A stretch of 64,000 bases of DNA from Pantoea sp. (GTDB lineage Bacteria; Pseudomonadota; Gammaproteobacteria; Enterobacterales; Enterobacteriaceae). The DNA lies in NCBI RefSeq assembly GCF_028283705.1, contig NZ_JAPWKD010000032.1, positions 372,001 through 436,000 of the forward strand. The letters run 5' to 3'. This document shows, piece by piece, positions 9,317 to 18,669 of the stretch (the stretch's first letter is position 1; each line of letters starts with the position of its first letter). A program made the translations under genes and the position numbers. The notes beneath the pieces were generated by a model. That model saw nothing but the letters and a program-made list of their open reading frames with translations, was not told the origin of the DNA and searched no databases.

Positions 9317-9970
9317 ATGGAACCTTATAACCCACCGCTCGAACCCTGGCTGCATATCCTGTATCAGGACGACCACATTATGGTGGTCAACAAGCCGAGT
9401 GGTTTGCTGTCGGTGCCGGGCCGCCTCGATGAGCATAAAGACAGCGTGATGACGCGCATCCAGCGCGATTATCCACAGGCTGAATCGGTGCATCGTCTGG
9501 ACATGGCCACCAGCGGCGTGATCGTGGTGGCACTGAACAAAGCGGCGGAACGTGAGCTGAAGCGCCAGTTCCGCGAACGCGAACCCGCCAAACAATATGT
9601 CGCGCGCGTCTGGGGCCACCCGGCGCAGGAGAAAGGGTTAATCGATCTGCCGCTGATTTGTGACTGGCCGAACCGGCCAAAGCAAAAGGTGTGTTTCGAG
9701 ACGGGAAAACCGGCGCAGACGGAATATCAGGTATTGGCGTATGACGCGGATAACAGCGCGCGCGTGGCGCTGAAGCCCATCACCGGACGCTCGCACCAGC
9801 TGCGCGTGCATCTGCTGGCGCTGGGGCATCCGATTCTCGGTGACCGCTTCTATGCGCCACCGGAAGCGCTGGCAATGGCTCAGCGCCTGCTGCTGCATGC
9901 TGAGTCGCTCACCATTACCCATCCGGCGTTTGGTAACAGCATGACGTTTCGCCAGCCAGCTGACTTCTGA
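9317..9970 (+). CDS. rluA: Dual-specificity 23S rRNA (U746)/tRNA (U32) pseudouridine synthase
   Basis: Converts U746 of 23S rRNA and U32 of several tRNAs to pseudouridine. The 217-residue protein carries the RluA-family catalytic motif HRLDMATSG with Asp62, the substrate-binding RVWGHP segment and the GRSHQLRVHL motif. It is two residues shorter than E. coli RluA, all at the N-terminus. It follows rapA by 36 bases and converges on djlA across a REP-like palindrome. Confidence 0.97.
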   Translation: MEPYNPPLEPWLHILYQDDHIMVVNKPSGLLSVPGRLDEHKDSVMTRIQRDYPQAESVHRLDMATSGVIVVALNKAAERELKRQFREREPAKQYVARVWGHPAQEKGLIDLPLICDWPNRPKQKVCFETGKPAQTEYQVLAYDADNSARVALKPITGRSHQLRVHLLALGHPILGDRFYAPPEALAMAQRLLLHAESLTITHPAFGNSMTFRQPADF

Positions 9971-9978
9971 CCTTTGTC

Positions 9979-10049
9979 GTAGCGGCGCAATTTCTCGCGC
10001 AATTCGTGCGCGTGGCTGGAAAAAACTGCGCGATAAATCGCGCCGCTAC
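9979..10049. repeat. REP-like palindromic element, copy 1 (rluA/djlA)
   Basis: GTAGCGGCGC at 9979-9988 is the exact reverse complement of GCGCCGCTAC at 10040-10049. The match extends to about 23 of 26 bases per arm, including TCGCGCA. The intervening bases carry a second GCGC-rich arm pair, so transcripts of either strand would fold into a long hairpin. It sits in the 94-base gap between the convergent genes rluA and djlA. Related copies are at 17869, 25920 and 42724. Confidence 0.75.
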
Positions 10050-10064
10050 ACAGGAGGAAAGGAT

Positions 10065-10880
10065 TTATTTAAATCCTTTTTCCTTACGAATCAGATCGTA
10101 AGCCGCCTGAATTTCCTGCGCTTTCTGCTTCGCCATCTCCATCATCTCCGGCGGCAGCCCTTTCGCCACCAGCTTATCCGGATGATGTTCCGACATCAGC
10201 TTACGGTAAGCACGTTTAATAGTGGTGCTGTCGTCACTGCTTTTCACGCCCAGCACGCTACAGGCATCTTCCAGCGTCGGACCCCGTTTGGCCTGCTGGA
10301 ATCCCCCACCGCTGTAAGAAGAACCGCCACCGCCAAATTGCTGGCCGCCTTCCATCATGCGCAGGAACTGGTCAAACTGCATCCGCGAAATGCCAAGCTC
10401 CTCAGCGATAACGTACAACACCTGCCGCTCATTCGGATGCAGCGAACCATCGGCAAACGCCGCCTGAATCTGAATTTCCAGAAACATCCGAATCAGATCA
10501 AAACGACCAAAACAGGCACTGCGCAGTTCACGCAATTTATTGCGTAATGGATAGTCACCCTGTTTCCCTTCACGGAAAGCACGCTGCGCGGCGGTACGCG
10601 CATCGCCATGCAGCTGCATCCGGTCCATCAGCAAGGAAGCAATCTGAATATCCGCTTCGGTGACACGCCCTTTTGACTTGGTCAAATGGCCCATCACCTG
10701 AAAAGTGGTGCTAAAAAACAGTGTCTGGCGGGTCTGGTTGTTGGCGAAATAGCCTTGTCCTTTAACGCTGCGCACTTTATCAAACATATGACCAATGATG
10801 AGACCCAGTACGATGCCCCAAAAGCCCAGCCCGGATAGCAAGCCCAAAGCCAGACCAATTACTTTTCCCCAGTAGCGCAT
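10065..10880 (-). CDS. djlA: Membrane-anchored DnaJ-like co-chaperone DjlA
   Basis: Type III J-protein that stimulates DnaK at the inner membrane and is linked to Rcs envelope signalling. The 271 residues (same length as in E. coli) start with a single hydrophobic anchor (GLALGLLSGLGFWGIVLGLI). A TerB-like helical middle follows, then a Gly/Ser-rich linker, and a C-terminal J domain with the HPD triad in EHHPDKLVAKG. It is divergent from lptD across 182 bases. Confidence 0.96.
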   Translation of the reverse strand: MRYWGKVIGLALGLLSGLGFWGIVLGLIIGHMFDKVRSVKGQGYFANNQTRQTLFFSTTFQVMGHLTKSKGRVTEADIQIASLLMDRMQLHGDARTAAQRAFREGKQGDYPLRNKLRELRSACFGRFDLIRMFLEIQIQAAFADGSLHPNERQVLYVIAEELGISRMQFDQFLRMMEGGQQFGGGGSSYSGGGFQQAKRGPTLEDACSVLGVKSSDDSTTIKRAYRKLMSEHHPDKLVAKGLPPEMMEMAKQKAQEIQAAYDLIRKEKGFK

Positions 10881-11062
10881 AAACTCCTCAATTCGCCATG
10901 CTTGCGGCTGAAAATTGCATTATCATACCTGTCATTTATCTCAGCGCCTAACGGCAACGCGGACAGACAAGGATTAACACTGGCGCAACGCCGGGCAGTA
11001 AGTTAGTCTCTGACCGGATTGTCGGCATGATGCCAGTTTTCATGGAATTATCGAAACCGCGT

Positions 11063-13438
11063 ATGAAAAAACGTATACCTACCGTGCTGGCTACCATGAT
11101 TGGTGCAGCGTTATACAGTCAGTATTCACTGGCCGACGACTTAATGTCGCAGTGTATGCTGGGCGTGCCGAGCTTTAACCGCCCGTTGGTGGAGAGTAAA
11201 GACACGAACTCGCTGCCCGTCACGATTCATTCTGACACCTCTAAAGGGAACTATCCCAACGACGCGGTGTTCACCGGCAATGTCGATGTACAGCAGGGTA
11301 ACAGCCGCCTGAATGCCGACGAAGTTCAGCTGCATCAGCGTCAGCAGGATGGGCAAACGACGCCGGTGCGTACTGTTGATGCGTTGGGTAATGTGCACTA
11401 CGACGACAATCAGGTCATCCTGAAAGGTCCGAAAGCCTGGTCAAATCTGAACACCAAAGACACCAACGTCTGGAACGGCACCTATCAAATGGTGGGCCGT
11501 CAGGGGCGTGGTGATGCTGACCAGATGAAACTGCGCGGCGACAATCGTTATACCATCCTCGAAAACGGCAGCTTTACCTCGTGCCTGCCTGGCTCCAATA
11601 GCTGGAGCGTGGTCGGTTCTGAAGTGATTCAGGACCGCCAGGAAGAAGTGGCGGAGATATGGAACGCGCGCTTCAAACTGGGCAATGTGCCGGTGTTCTA
11701 CAGCCCATATATGCAGCTGCCGATTGGCGATCGTCGTCGTTCCGGTTTCCTGATCCCTAACGCAAAATACAGCAGCACCAATGGCTTCGAGTTCATGCTG
11801 CCGTATTACTGGAACATTGCGCCGCAGGCCGATGCCACCATTACGCCGCACTACATGAGTAAGCGCGGCATGCAGTTGCAGAACGAATTCCGTTATCTGA
11901 GCGAGTTCGGTGGCGGTTTGATGGAATTCGATTATCTGCCATCAGACAAACAGTACGATAACGATAAAGCGGTGCGCGGCATTTCGCAGGATGCCAGCTC
12001 CGATCGCTGGCTGTTCTACTGGCGTCACGCGGGTGTTTACGATCAACACTGGCGCTTCAACGCCGACTACACCAAAGTCAGCGATCCTTACTACTTCACC
12101 GATCTCACGTCGAAGTACTACAGCTCCACTGATGGCTATGCGACGCAGAAATTCAGCGTAGGCTATGCGGATACTAACTGGGACGCGACACTTTCTACCA
12201 AAGACTTCCAGGTCTTTGGCAGCACCAGTACCAGCAACGTTTACCGCGCGATGCCGCAGCTCGATCTGAATTTCTATCAGAACGATATCGGGCCGTTTGA
12301 TGGACATATTTATGCGCAGGCGGTGAAATTCACCAACGTCAATAGCCGGATGCCAGAAGCGACGCGTCTGCATATCGAACCGACGCTGGATCTGCCGTTG
12401 TCGAATGGCTGGGCCAGCCTCGATACCGAAGCCAAATTCCTCGCTACGCATTACCAGCAGGACGGCCTCGATTATTACAACAGCGCATCATACGATCGCA
12501 CCGCCAGCGGTTTGCTGAAAGATTCCGTCAACCGCACGCTGCCACAGTTTAAAGTGGACGGGCGTTTGGTGTTTGACCGCGATATGGACTGGGCTGAGGG
12601 CTACACCCAGACGCTGGAACCGCGCGTACAGTACCTCTATATTCCGTACCGTGACCAGAGCAGTATCTACCCATATGACTCAACGCTGCTGCAAACCGAC
12701 TACACCGGTCTGTTCCGCGATCGCACCTACAGTGGCCTCGATCGCATCGCTTCAGCCAATCAGGTGGCAACCGGTGTCACCACCCGAATTTATGATAACG
12801 ATCTGGTTGAACGTTTTAACGTTTCTGTGGGTCAAATCTACTCGTTTACCCCATCGCGGACTGGTGTTAACCAGACCAGTGATGAAGATGACACCGGCAG
12901 CCTGATCTGGGCCGGTGACACTTACTGGAAGGTAAGCGATCGCTGGGCCGTGCGTGGCGGGCTGCAATACGATACCCGCCTTGATAACGTAGCGCAGGGC
13001 AATGCGGTGCTGGAGTATCGTCAGGACGCTGACCGTATGGTGCAGCTGAGCTACCGCTACAGCAGCCCGGAATACGTGGCGCAGGCGCTGAATGATTCAA
13101 GTCTGCTGACTAACCCGATCTATAAAAACGGGATATCCCAGGTGGGTGCTACTGCCAGCTGGCCGATTGCTGATGCCTGGTCGCTGGTGGGTGCGTATTA
13201 CTACGACACCCGCAACAGCAAACCGGCTGATCAGTTGCTGGGCCTGCAGTATAGCTCCTGCTGCTACGCGATCCGTCTTGGCTACGAGCGCAAAATCAAC
13301 GGTTGGGAAAACAACGAAAGTAAGTATGACAACCAAATCTCATTCAACATTGAGCTACGTGGCCTTAGCTCCGACTATGGCTTAGGCACCCATCAAATGC
13401 TGCGTCAGGGCATTATCCCTTACCAGCAGGGTTTCTGA
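11063..13438 (+). CDS. lptD: LPS-assembly outer-membrane protein LptD
   Basis: Outer-membrane beta-barrel that, with LptE, inserts lipopolysaccharide into the outer leaflet. The 791-residue precursor starts MKKRIPT; an upstream in-frame ATG at 11027 would spoil the signal peptide. Cleavage is expected after SLA at residue 24. The conserved disulphide cysteines are present at residues 31, 174, 733 and 734 (motifs SQCML, FTSCLPG, SSCCYA). The OstA-type jellyroll precedes the barrel. surA, whose product chaperones LptD, follows after 54 bases. Confidence 0.97.
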   Translation: MKKRIPTVLATMIGAALYSQYSLADDLMSQCMLGVPSFNRPLVESKDTNSLPVTIHSDTSKGNYPNDAVFTGNVDVQQGNSRLNADEVQLHQRQQDGQTTPVRTVDALGNVHYDDNQVILKGPKAWSNLNTKDTNVWNGTYQMVGRQGRGDADQMKLRGDNRYTILENGSFTSCLPGSNSWSVVGSEVIQDRQEEVAEIWNARFKLGNVPVFYSPYMQLPIGDRRRSGFLIPNAKYSSTNGFEFMLPYYWNIAPQADATITPHYMSKRGMQLQNEFRYLSEFGGGLMEFDYLPSDKQYDNDKAVRGISQDASSDRWLFYWRHAGVYDQHWRFNADYTKVSDPYYFTDLTSKYYSSTDGYATQKFSVGYADTNWDATLSTKDFQVFGSTSTSNVYRAMPQLDLNFYQNDIGPFDGHIYAQAVKFTNVNSRMPEATRLHIEPTLDLPLSNGWASLDTEAKFLATHYQQDGLDYYNSASYDRTASGLLKDSVNRTLPQFKVDGRLVFDRDMDWAEGYTQTLEPRVQYLYIPYRDQSSIYPYDSTLLQTDYTGLFRDRTYSGLDRIASANQVATGVTTRIYDNDLVERFNVSVGQIYSFTPSRTGVNQTSDEDDTGSLIWAGDTYWKVSDRWAVRGGLQYDTRLDNVAQGNAVLEYRQDADRMVQLSYRYSSPEYVAQALNDSSLLTNPIYKNGISQVGATASWPIADAWSLVGAYYYDTRNSKPADQLLGLQYSSCCYAIRLGYERKINGWENNESKYDNQISFNIELRGLSSDYGLGTHQMLRQGIIPYQQGF

Positions 13439-13492
13439 TGTTGTGATGTTTGACAGGCTATCCCGCAGTGCGGAAACAACAATGGATAAAGT

Positions 13493-14788
13493 ATGAAGAA
13501 CTGGAGAATGCTGATTCTTGGTGTGGCGGTTGTCGCTAACACCGCGTTCGCAGCCCCGCAAATGGTAGACAAAGTTGCCGCCGTTGTGAATAACGGCGTG
13601 GTGCTGGAGAGTGATGTTGATAGCATGCTGCGCACAGTGAAAGCACAGGCACAGCAGGCCCATCAGCAACTTCCGGATGACAACACCCTGCGTCATCAGA
13701 TCCTTGAACGCCAGATCATGGATAGCATCATTCTGCAAATGGGTGAAAAAGCGGGCCTGCAGATCAGCGATCAGCAGCTGGATGAAGCGATCCAGAACAT
13801 CGCCGCGCAGAACCATATGACCCTTGATCAACTGCGCAGCCGCATCGCCTACGATGGTATTAACTACAACGAGTACCGTGCGCAGATCCGTAAAGAGATG
13901 ATGATCTCTGAAGTACGTAACAATGAAGTCCGTCGTCGCGTCACCATTCTGCCGCAGGAAGTGGATACGCTGGCGAAGCAGGTGGGTTCACAGAACACCC
14001 AGGGTACTGAGTTGAACGTGAGCCAGATCCTGCTGCCGCTGCCGGAAAACCCCACGCAGAAACAGGTTGATGATCAGGAAGCTCTGGCTCATCAGCTGGT
14101 GGGTGAACTGAAAAAAGGCGCTGACTTCGGCAAGCTGGCGGTGACCTATTCTGCTGATCCGCAGGCGCTGAAAGGCGGCAATATGGGTTGGGCCAAAATT
14201 GAAGAGCTGCCGACCCTGTTCTCTCAGGCACTGGCAACCGCGAAGAAAGGTGATGTGGTCGGCCCTATCCGCTCAGGCGTTGGCTTCCATATCCTGAAAG
14301 TGAACGATCTGCGTGGTGAGAGCAAAAACATCTCCGTCACCGAGGTGCATGCGCGTCATATCCTGCTGAAACCGTCACCGATCCTGACTGACGACCAGGC
14401 ACGCGCTAAGCTGGAAGAGATCGCCGCTGATATTCGCAGCGGTAAGACCACTTTCGCAGCGGCAGCCAAACAATATTCGGACGACCCGGGTTCAGCGAAC
14501 CAGGGTGGCGATCTGGGCTGGACCTCTCCGGAAGCGTTTGATCCGGCATTCCGCGATGCGTTAATGCGTCTGCAGAAAGGCCAGACCAGCCAGCCGGTTC
14601 ACTCGTCGTTTGGCTGGCACCTGATTCAGCTGCTGGATACCCGTCAGGTTGATAAAACTGACGCCGCGCAGAAAGAACGTGCCTATCGTATGCTGTTTAA
14701 CCGTAAATTCACGGAAGAAGCGCAAACCTGGATGCAGGAACAGCGCGCCAGTGCTTACGTGAAGATTCTGGATAACAATGGTCAGTAA
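13493..14788 (+). CDS. surA: Periplasmic chaperone and peptidyl-prolyl isomerase SurA
   Basis: Periplasmic chaperone for outer-membrane proteins, notably LptD and porins. The 431-residue precursor has a signal peptide ending NTAFA before APQMVDKVAAVV. A chaperone N-domain follows, then two parvulin domains near residues 175-275 and 285-385 (HARHILLK marks the second) and a short C-terminal helix. The length is three residues above E. coli. Its last 11 bases overlap pdxA, so the two are translationally coupled. Confidence 0.97.
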   Translation: MKNWRMLILGVAVVANTAFAAPQMVDKVAAVVNNGVVLESDVDSMLRTVKAQAQQAHQQLPDDNTLRHQILERQIMDSIILQMGEKAGLQISDQQLDEAIQNIAAQNHMTLDQLRSRIAYDGINYNEYRAQIRKEMMISEVRNNEVRRRVTILPQEVDTLAKQVGSQNTQGTELNVSQILLPLPENPTQKQVDDQEALAHQLVGELKKGADFGKLAVTYSADPQALKGGNMGWAKIEELPTLFSQALATAKKGDVVGPIRSGVGFHILKVNDLRGESKNISVTEVHARHILLKPSPILTDDQARAKLEEIAADIRSGKTTFAAAAKQYSDDPGSANQGGDLGWTSPEAFDPAFRDALMRLQKGQTSQPVHSSFGWHLIQLLDTRQVDKTDAAQKERAYRMLFNRKFTEEAQTWMQEQRASAYVKILDNNGQ

Positions 14789-15770
14789 TTATCGTGTGGT
14801 GATCACTCCCGGCGAGCCTGCCGGGATTGGTCCTGATTTAACCGTGCAACTGGCCCAGCGTGACTGGCCAGTTGAACTGGTGGTGTGTGCCGACGGCGAG
14901 CTGTTGCGTCGCCGCGCGGCACAGCTGGGTTTACCGCTGACGCTGCGCGATTACCAGCCCGGTGTCGCGCCCCAGCCGCAGCAAGCCGGTTCGCTGACGC
15001 TGTTACAGGTCGATACCGCCCAGCCTGTCACCCCCGGTGAGTTGACGGTCGCCAACAGCCACTACGTGCTGGAAACCCTGGCGCGCGCCTGTGACGGTTG
15101 TCTGAATGGTGAATTTGCTGCCCTGATTACCGGTCCGGTGCACAAAGGTGTGATCAACGATGCCGGTATCCCCTTTACCGGGCATACCGAGTTTTTTGCC
15201 GATCGCGCTGGCGGTGATCGCGTGGTGATGATGCTGGCGACCGAAGAGCTTCGGGTAGCGCTGGCGACCACCCATTTGCCGCTCAAAGATGTCTCGGCAG
15301 CCATCACCCGTGACAGCCTGCATGAAGTGATCACCATTTTGCATCGCGATATGCAGCAGAAATTCGGTCTGCCGAATCCGCATATTTTCGTCTGCGGCCT
15401 GAATCCGCACGCGGGCGAAGGCGGCCATATGGGCCGCGAAGAGATCGATACCCTCATTCCGGCGCTGGACGAATTACGCCAGCAAGGCATCCAGTTGACC
15501 GGCCCGCTCCCCGCTGACACCCTGTTCCAGCCCAAATATCTGCAACATGCGGATGCGGTACTGGCGATGTATCACGATCAGGGCCTGCCAGTGCTAAAAT
15601 TTCAGGGGTTTGGCCGTGCGGTAAATATCACGCTGGGCCTGCCCTTTATCCGTACCTCCGTTGACCACGGTACCGCGCTGGAATTGGCCGGACTGGGCCA
15701 GGCGGAACCGGGCAGCTTTATTACGGCGCTTAACCTCGCCATCACTATGATCAAGAGCAGTAATGAATAA
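14778..15770 (+). CDS. pdxA: 4-hydroxythreonine-4-phosphate dehydrogenase
   Basis: NAD-dependent, metal-requiring step of the deoxyxylulose-5-phosphate-dependent route to pyridoxal phosphate. The 330 residues begin RVVITPGEPAGIGPDL. They include GHTEFFADRAGG, the GLNPHAGEGGHMG loop with a metal-binding histidine, and AMYHDQGLPVLK. The start overlaps the end of surA and the stop overlaps the start of rsmA by 8 bases, keeping the surA-pdxA-rsmA-apaG-apaH order of E. coli. Confidence 0.97.
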   Translation: MVSNYRVVITPGEPAGIGPDLTVQLAQRDWPVELVVCADGELLRRRAAQLGLPLTLRDYQPGVAPQPQQAGSLTLLQVDTAQPVTPGELTVANSHYVLETLARACDGCLNGEFAALITGPVHKGVINDAGIPFTGHTEFFADRAGGDRVVMMLATEELRVALATTHLPLKDVSAAITRDSLHEVITILHRDMQQKFGLPNPHIFVCGLNPHAGEGGHMGREEIDTLIPALDELRQQGIQLTGPLPADTLFQPKYLQHADAVLAMYHDQGLPVLKFQGFGRAVNITLGLPFIRTSVDHGTALELAGLGQAEPGSFITALNLAITMIKSSNE

Positions 15771-16587
15771 TCGCGTCCATCAGGGGCATTACGCCCGTAA
15801 ACGTTTCGGGCAAAACTTCCTGAACGATCAGTACATTATCGACAGCATCGTCTCCGCCATTCATCCGCAAAAAGGTGAAGCCCTGGTGGAGATAGGCCCT
15901 GGCCTTGGCGCATTGACTGAGCCGGTGGGCGAGCGTCTGGATGCACTGACCGTGGTGGAACTGGACCGCGACCTTGCCGCACGTTTGCAAACGCATCCGT
16001 TCCTCGGTCCTAAACTGACCATCTTCCAGCAGGATGCGATGACCTTTGATTTCTCTGCGCTGGCGCAGGAGAAAGGCCAGCCGTTGCGTGTTTTTGGCAA
16101 CCTGCCGTACAACATTTCCACCCCGCTGATGTTCCACCTTTTCAGCTATACTGGTTCGATTAAAGATATGCACTTCATGCTGCAGAAAGAAGTGGTCAAT
16201 CGTCTGGTGGCCGGACCGGGCAGCAAAGCCTATGGTCGACTCAGCGTGATGGCGCAGTATTATTGTCAGGTGATTCCGGTGCTGGAAGTGCCGCCACAAT
16301 CTTTCACACCACCGCCCAAAGTGGACTCTGCGGTGGTACGCCTGGTGCCTTTTACCCAGCCGCAACATCCGGTCAGTGATGTGCGTCTGCTCAGCCGCAT
16401 TACGACTGAAGCCTTTGGTCAGCGCCGTAAAACGCTGCGCAATAGCCTGAGTCACCTGTTTACTGCGGGTGCGCTGGATGCACTGAATATTGATGCGACC
16501 CTGCGTGCAGAAAACGTCTCGGTGGCGCAGTATTGTCAACTGGCCAACTGGCTTGGCAATCATCAGGCAGCAACCCCGGAGAACTGA
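15763..16587 (+). CDS. rsmA: 16S rRNA (A1518/A1519) dimethyltransferase (KsgA)
   Basis: Dimethylates the two adjacent adenosines near the 3' end of 16S rRNA with S-adenosylmethionine, late in 30S assembly. The 274 residues show the SAM-binding motif VEIGPGLGALTEP, the acidic loop VELDRDL, and the catalytic NLPYN motif (FGNLPYNIS). Loss in E. coli gives kasugamycin resistance. The gene overlaps pdxA by 8 bases and lies 4 bases before apaG. Confidence 0.98.
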   Translation: MNNRVHQGHYARKRFGQNFLNDQYIIDSIVSAIHPQKGEALVEIGPGLGALTEPVGERLDALTVVELDRDLAARLQTHPFLGPKLTIFQQDAMTFDFSALAQEKGQPLRVFGNLPYNISTPLMFHLFSYTGSIKDMHFMLQKEVVNRLVAGPGSKAYGRLSVMAQYYCQVIPVLEVPPQSFTPPPKVDSAVVRLVPFTQPQHPVSDVRLLSRITTEAFGQRRKTLRNSLSHLFTAGALDALNIDATLRAENVSVAQYCQLANWLGNHQAATPEN

Positions 16588-16591
16588 GTGC

Positions 16592-16969
16592 ATGAGTGAA
16601 CTGGCCCGCGTCTGTATCCAGGTACAAAGCCTGTATGTGGAGTCGCAATCGTCACCTGACGAGGAGCGCTACGTGTTTGCCTACACCATCACCATCCGCA
16701 ATCTGGGACGCAACAGCGTCCAGCTACGCGGCCGATACTGGTTGATCACCAACGGTAATGGCCGTCAGACCGAAGTTCAGGGCGAAGGTGTGGTTGGCGA
16801 GCAGCCTCATATCGCCCCGGGCAACGAATTTCAATATACCAGCGGCGCGATCCTTGAAACGCCGATGGGCACCATGCAAGGCCACTACGTGATGATCGAC
16901 GAGGAAGGTGAAGAGTTCTTTGTCGAGATCCCGGTATTCCGGCTTGCGGTACAAACCCACATCCACTAA
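16592..16969 (+). CDS. apaG: ApaG domain protein
   Basis: Small ApaG/DUF525 immunoglobulin-like protein. Its role is uncertain; it is consistently coupled to apaH. The 125 residues equal the E. coli length. The family core is visible as FAYTITIRNLG, QLRGRYWLIT and GEQPHIAPGNEFQYTSG. I chose the ATG at 16592 because it gives the conserved MSELARVCIQV start. Longer in-frame starts would reach back into rsmA. Confidence 0.95.
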   Translation: MSELARVCIQVQSLYVESQSSPDEERYVFAYTITIRNLGRNSVQLRGRYWLITNGNGRQTEVQGEGVVGEQPHIAPGNEFQYTSGAILETPMGTMQGHYVMIDEEGEEFFVEIPVFRLAVQTHIH

Positions 16970-16976
16970 TCCTTCT

Positions 16977-16997
16977 CCGCCCGGTCCATCCGGGCGG
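16977..16997 (+). terminator. Hairpin between apaG and apaH
   Basis: CCGCCCGG and CCGGGCGG form an 8-bp GC stem around a TCCAT loop, followed closely by CGCGTTTT. It resembles a weak intrinsic terminator that would lower apaH expression relative to apaG, or an mRNA-stabilising hairpin. apaH starts 24 bases further on, so the operon is probably not fully interrupted. Confidence 0.5.
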
Positions 16998-17020
16998 CGC
17001 GTTTTAACCGGACTGACGTA

Positions 17021-17872
17021 ATGAGTACATACCTGATTGGCGATATTCACGGCTGTTACGACGAGCTTCGTGCCCTTTTGGCACAGGTTGATTTCGATCC
17101 GCAACAGGATACCCTGTGGCTGACCGGTGACCTGGTGGCACGCGGCCCCGGCTCTCTCGACGTACTGCGCTATGTGAAATCGCTGGGGGATTGCGTACGG
17201 CTGGTGCTGGGCAACCACGACCTGCATCTGCTGGCGGTGTTTGCCGGTATCAGCCGCAATAAACCAAAAGATCGCCTGACTCCCCTGCTGGAAGCTGACG
17301 ATGCCGATGAGTTGATCAACTGGCTGCGTCGCCAGCCATTGTTGCAGGTAGATGAAGAGAAAAAGCTGGTGATGGCACATGCGGGTATCACGCCGCAGTG
17401 GGATCTGGCGACAGCAAAAATGTGCGCGCGCGAAGTTGAAGCGGTGCTCTCCAGCGACAGTTATCCGCTGTTCCTCGATGCCATGTATGGCGATATGCCG
17501 AATAACTGGACGCCAGAACTAAGTGGGCTGTCACGCCTGCGTTTCAGCACCAACGCGCTGACGCGTATGCGTTTCTGCTTCCCGAATGGCCAGCTGGATA
17601 TGATCTGCAAAGATACGCCGGAATCCGCCCCACCTCCGCTCAAGCCCTGGTTTAAGATCCCAAGTCCGGTAGCACAGGATTACACCGTGGTGTTTGGTCA
17701 CTGGGCATCGCTGGAAGGCAAAGGTACACCGGAAGGGATTATCGGTCTTGATACCGGCTGCTGCTGGGGTGGCACGCTAACGTTGTTGCACTGGGAAACG
17801 CAGCAATATTACGTCCAGCATTCCAACCGCGAACAGGCGATGGCACAGAGCGCAACCCATCCGCATCCGTAG
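17021..17872 (+). CDS. apaH: Symmetrical bis(5'-nucleosyl)-tetraphosphatase
   Basis: Cleaves diadenosine tetraphosphate symmetrically to two ADP and removes Np4-type caps from RNA 5' ends. The 283-residue calcineurin-like phosphoesterase has all metal motifs: GDIHGCYDEL at 7-16, GDLVARG, GNHDLHLL and a late GHWASLEG. The TAG stop codon lies inside a REP-like palindrome. folA is convergent 57 bases downstream. Confidence 0.97.
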   Translation: MSTYLIGDIHGCYDELRALLAQVDFDPQQDTLWLTGDLVARGPGSLDVLRYVKSLGDCVRLVLGNHDLHLLAVFAGISRNKPKDRLTPLLEADDADELINWLRRQPLLQVDEEKKLVMAHAGITPQWDLATAKMCAREVEAVLSSDSYPLFLDAMYGDMPNNWTPELSGLSRLRFSTNALTRMRFCFPNGQLDMICKDTPESAPPPLKPWFKIPSPVAQDYTVVFGHWASLEGKGTPEGIIGLDTGCCWGGTLTLLHWETQQYYVQHSNREQAMAQSATHPHP

Positions 17873-17919
17873 CGGCGCGATTTATCGCGCGTCTTGTGTA
17901 ATTCGCGCGATAAACCGAC
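17869..17919. repeat. REP-like palindromic element, copy 2 (apaH/folA)
   Basis: GTAGCGGCGCGATTTATCGC at 17869 matches the family core exactly, and GCGCGATAAA recurs inverted at 17905-17914. The right arm then degenerates (CCGACC instead of CGCGCC). The apaH stop codon TAG is formed by bases 2-4 of the element. The gap belongs to the convergent pair apaH and folA. Confidence 0.7.
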
Positions 17920-17929
17920 CTGCCGTTAA

Positions 17930-18412
17930 TTAACGGCGGCGTTCCAGAATTTCGAAGCAGTAACTGTGTGAGTTCTGGGCGTCGGCATCATGGAATTCAC
18001 TGAAGGTTGACTGCCATTCATCCGGTTCGTAGTCCGGGAATTGCGTGTCGCCTTCCACTTCAGCGTCAATGTGGGTGAGATAGAGACGATCGGCGCGCGG
18101 CAGCATCTGCTCATAAATACGCCCACCACCAATCACCATCACCTCTTCAGCATCACCCGCGGCATTGACCGCATCTTCCAGTGACGTCACCCAGGTCACG
18201 CCATCATGGGTGCCCGGCTGGCTGCTGACCACAATATTCAGGCGTCCCGGTAACGGACGGCCAATAGATTCAAAAGTCAGACGCCCCATAATCACGGGCT
18301 TATTCAGGGTGTTACGTTTGAACCAGGCCAAATCAGCCGCCAGGTTCCAGGGCATGGCATTTTCCATACCGATGATGCGATCCGCTGCCAGTGCCGCGAT
18401 CAGACTAATCAT
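17930..18412 (-). CDS. folA: Dihydrofolate reductase
   Basis: Reduces dihydrofolate to tetrahydrofolate with NADPH; the target of trimethoprim. The 160 residues (159 in E. coli) retain the active-site Asp27 in NLAADLAWFKR, Met20 in ENAMPW and the NADPH-binding IGGGRIYEQ. The conserved E. coli GRHTWES segment reads GRLTFES here, so position 45 is Leu and 47 is Phe. Position 45 contacts the cofactor. This may be a normal lineage difference. A good promoter lies just upstream. Confidence 0.97.
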   Translation of the reverse strand: MISLIAALAADRIIGMENAMPWNLAADLAWFKRNTLNKPVIMGRLTFESIGRPLPGRLNIVVSSQPGTHDGVTWVTSLEDAVNAAGDAEEVMVIGGGRIYEQMLPRADRLYLTHIDAEVEGDTQFPDYEPDEWQSTFSEFHDADAQNSHSYCFEILERRR

Positions 18413-18444
18413 GTTAAAAGACCTACAGGAAAAAAATTGGCGCC

Positions 18445-18473
18445 ATCATACGTAAAGGCGAAACTTTCGTCGA
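18445..18473 (-). promoter_or_regulatory. folA sigma-70 promoter
   Basis: On the minus strand, TCGACG (18473-18468) and TATGAT (18450-18445) are separated by exactly 17 bases. The -10 matches five of six consensus bases and the -35 four of six. It lies about 32 bases before the folA ATG, with AGGTCT-type purine-rich sequence near the start. Confidence 0.65.
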
Positions 18474-18669
18474 TAGGGTGAAGTCGCTATTTACGTAAAG
18501 CTCCTTTGCCACCGCATTTTTGTTATTGGACAGAGTTTTACACCGCTTTTCTCACCATTTTCCGAAAGAGGCGCCATAAATGGGTGGTGAAACGGCACAA
18601 GGCAGCGTGAAAAGACGATCGGGCGTGTACAGGCGTGTAAAGAAATGCGCACTGCGTGCGACAATTGAA

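Noticed and set aside
10993..11013. Sigma-E promoter for lptD (TCTGA at 11009)
   Set aside because: The -10-like element is present but no GGAACTT-like -35 lies at the right distance.
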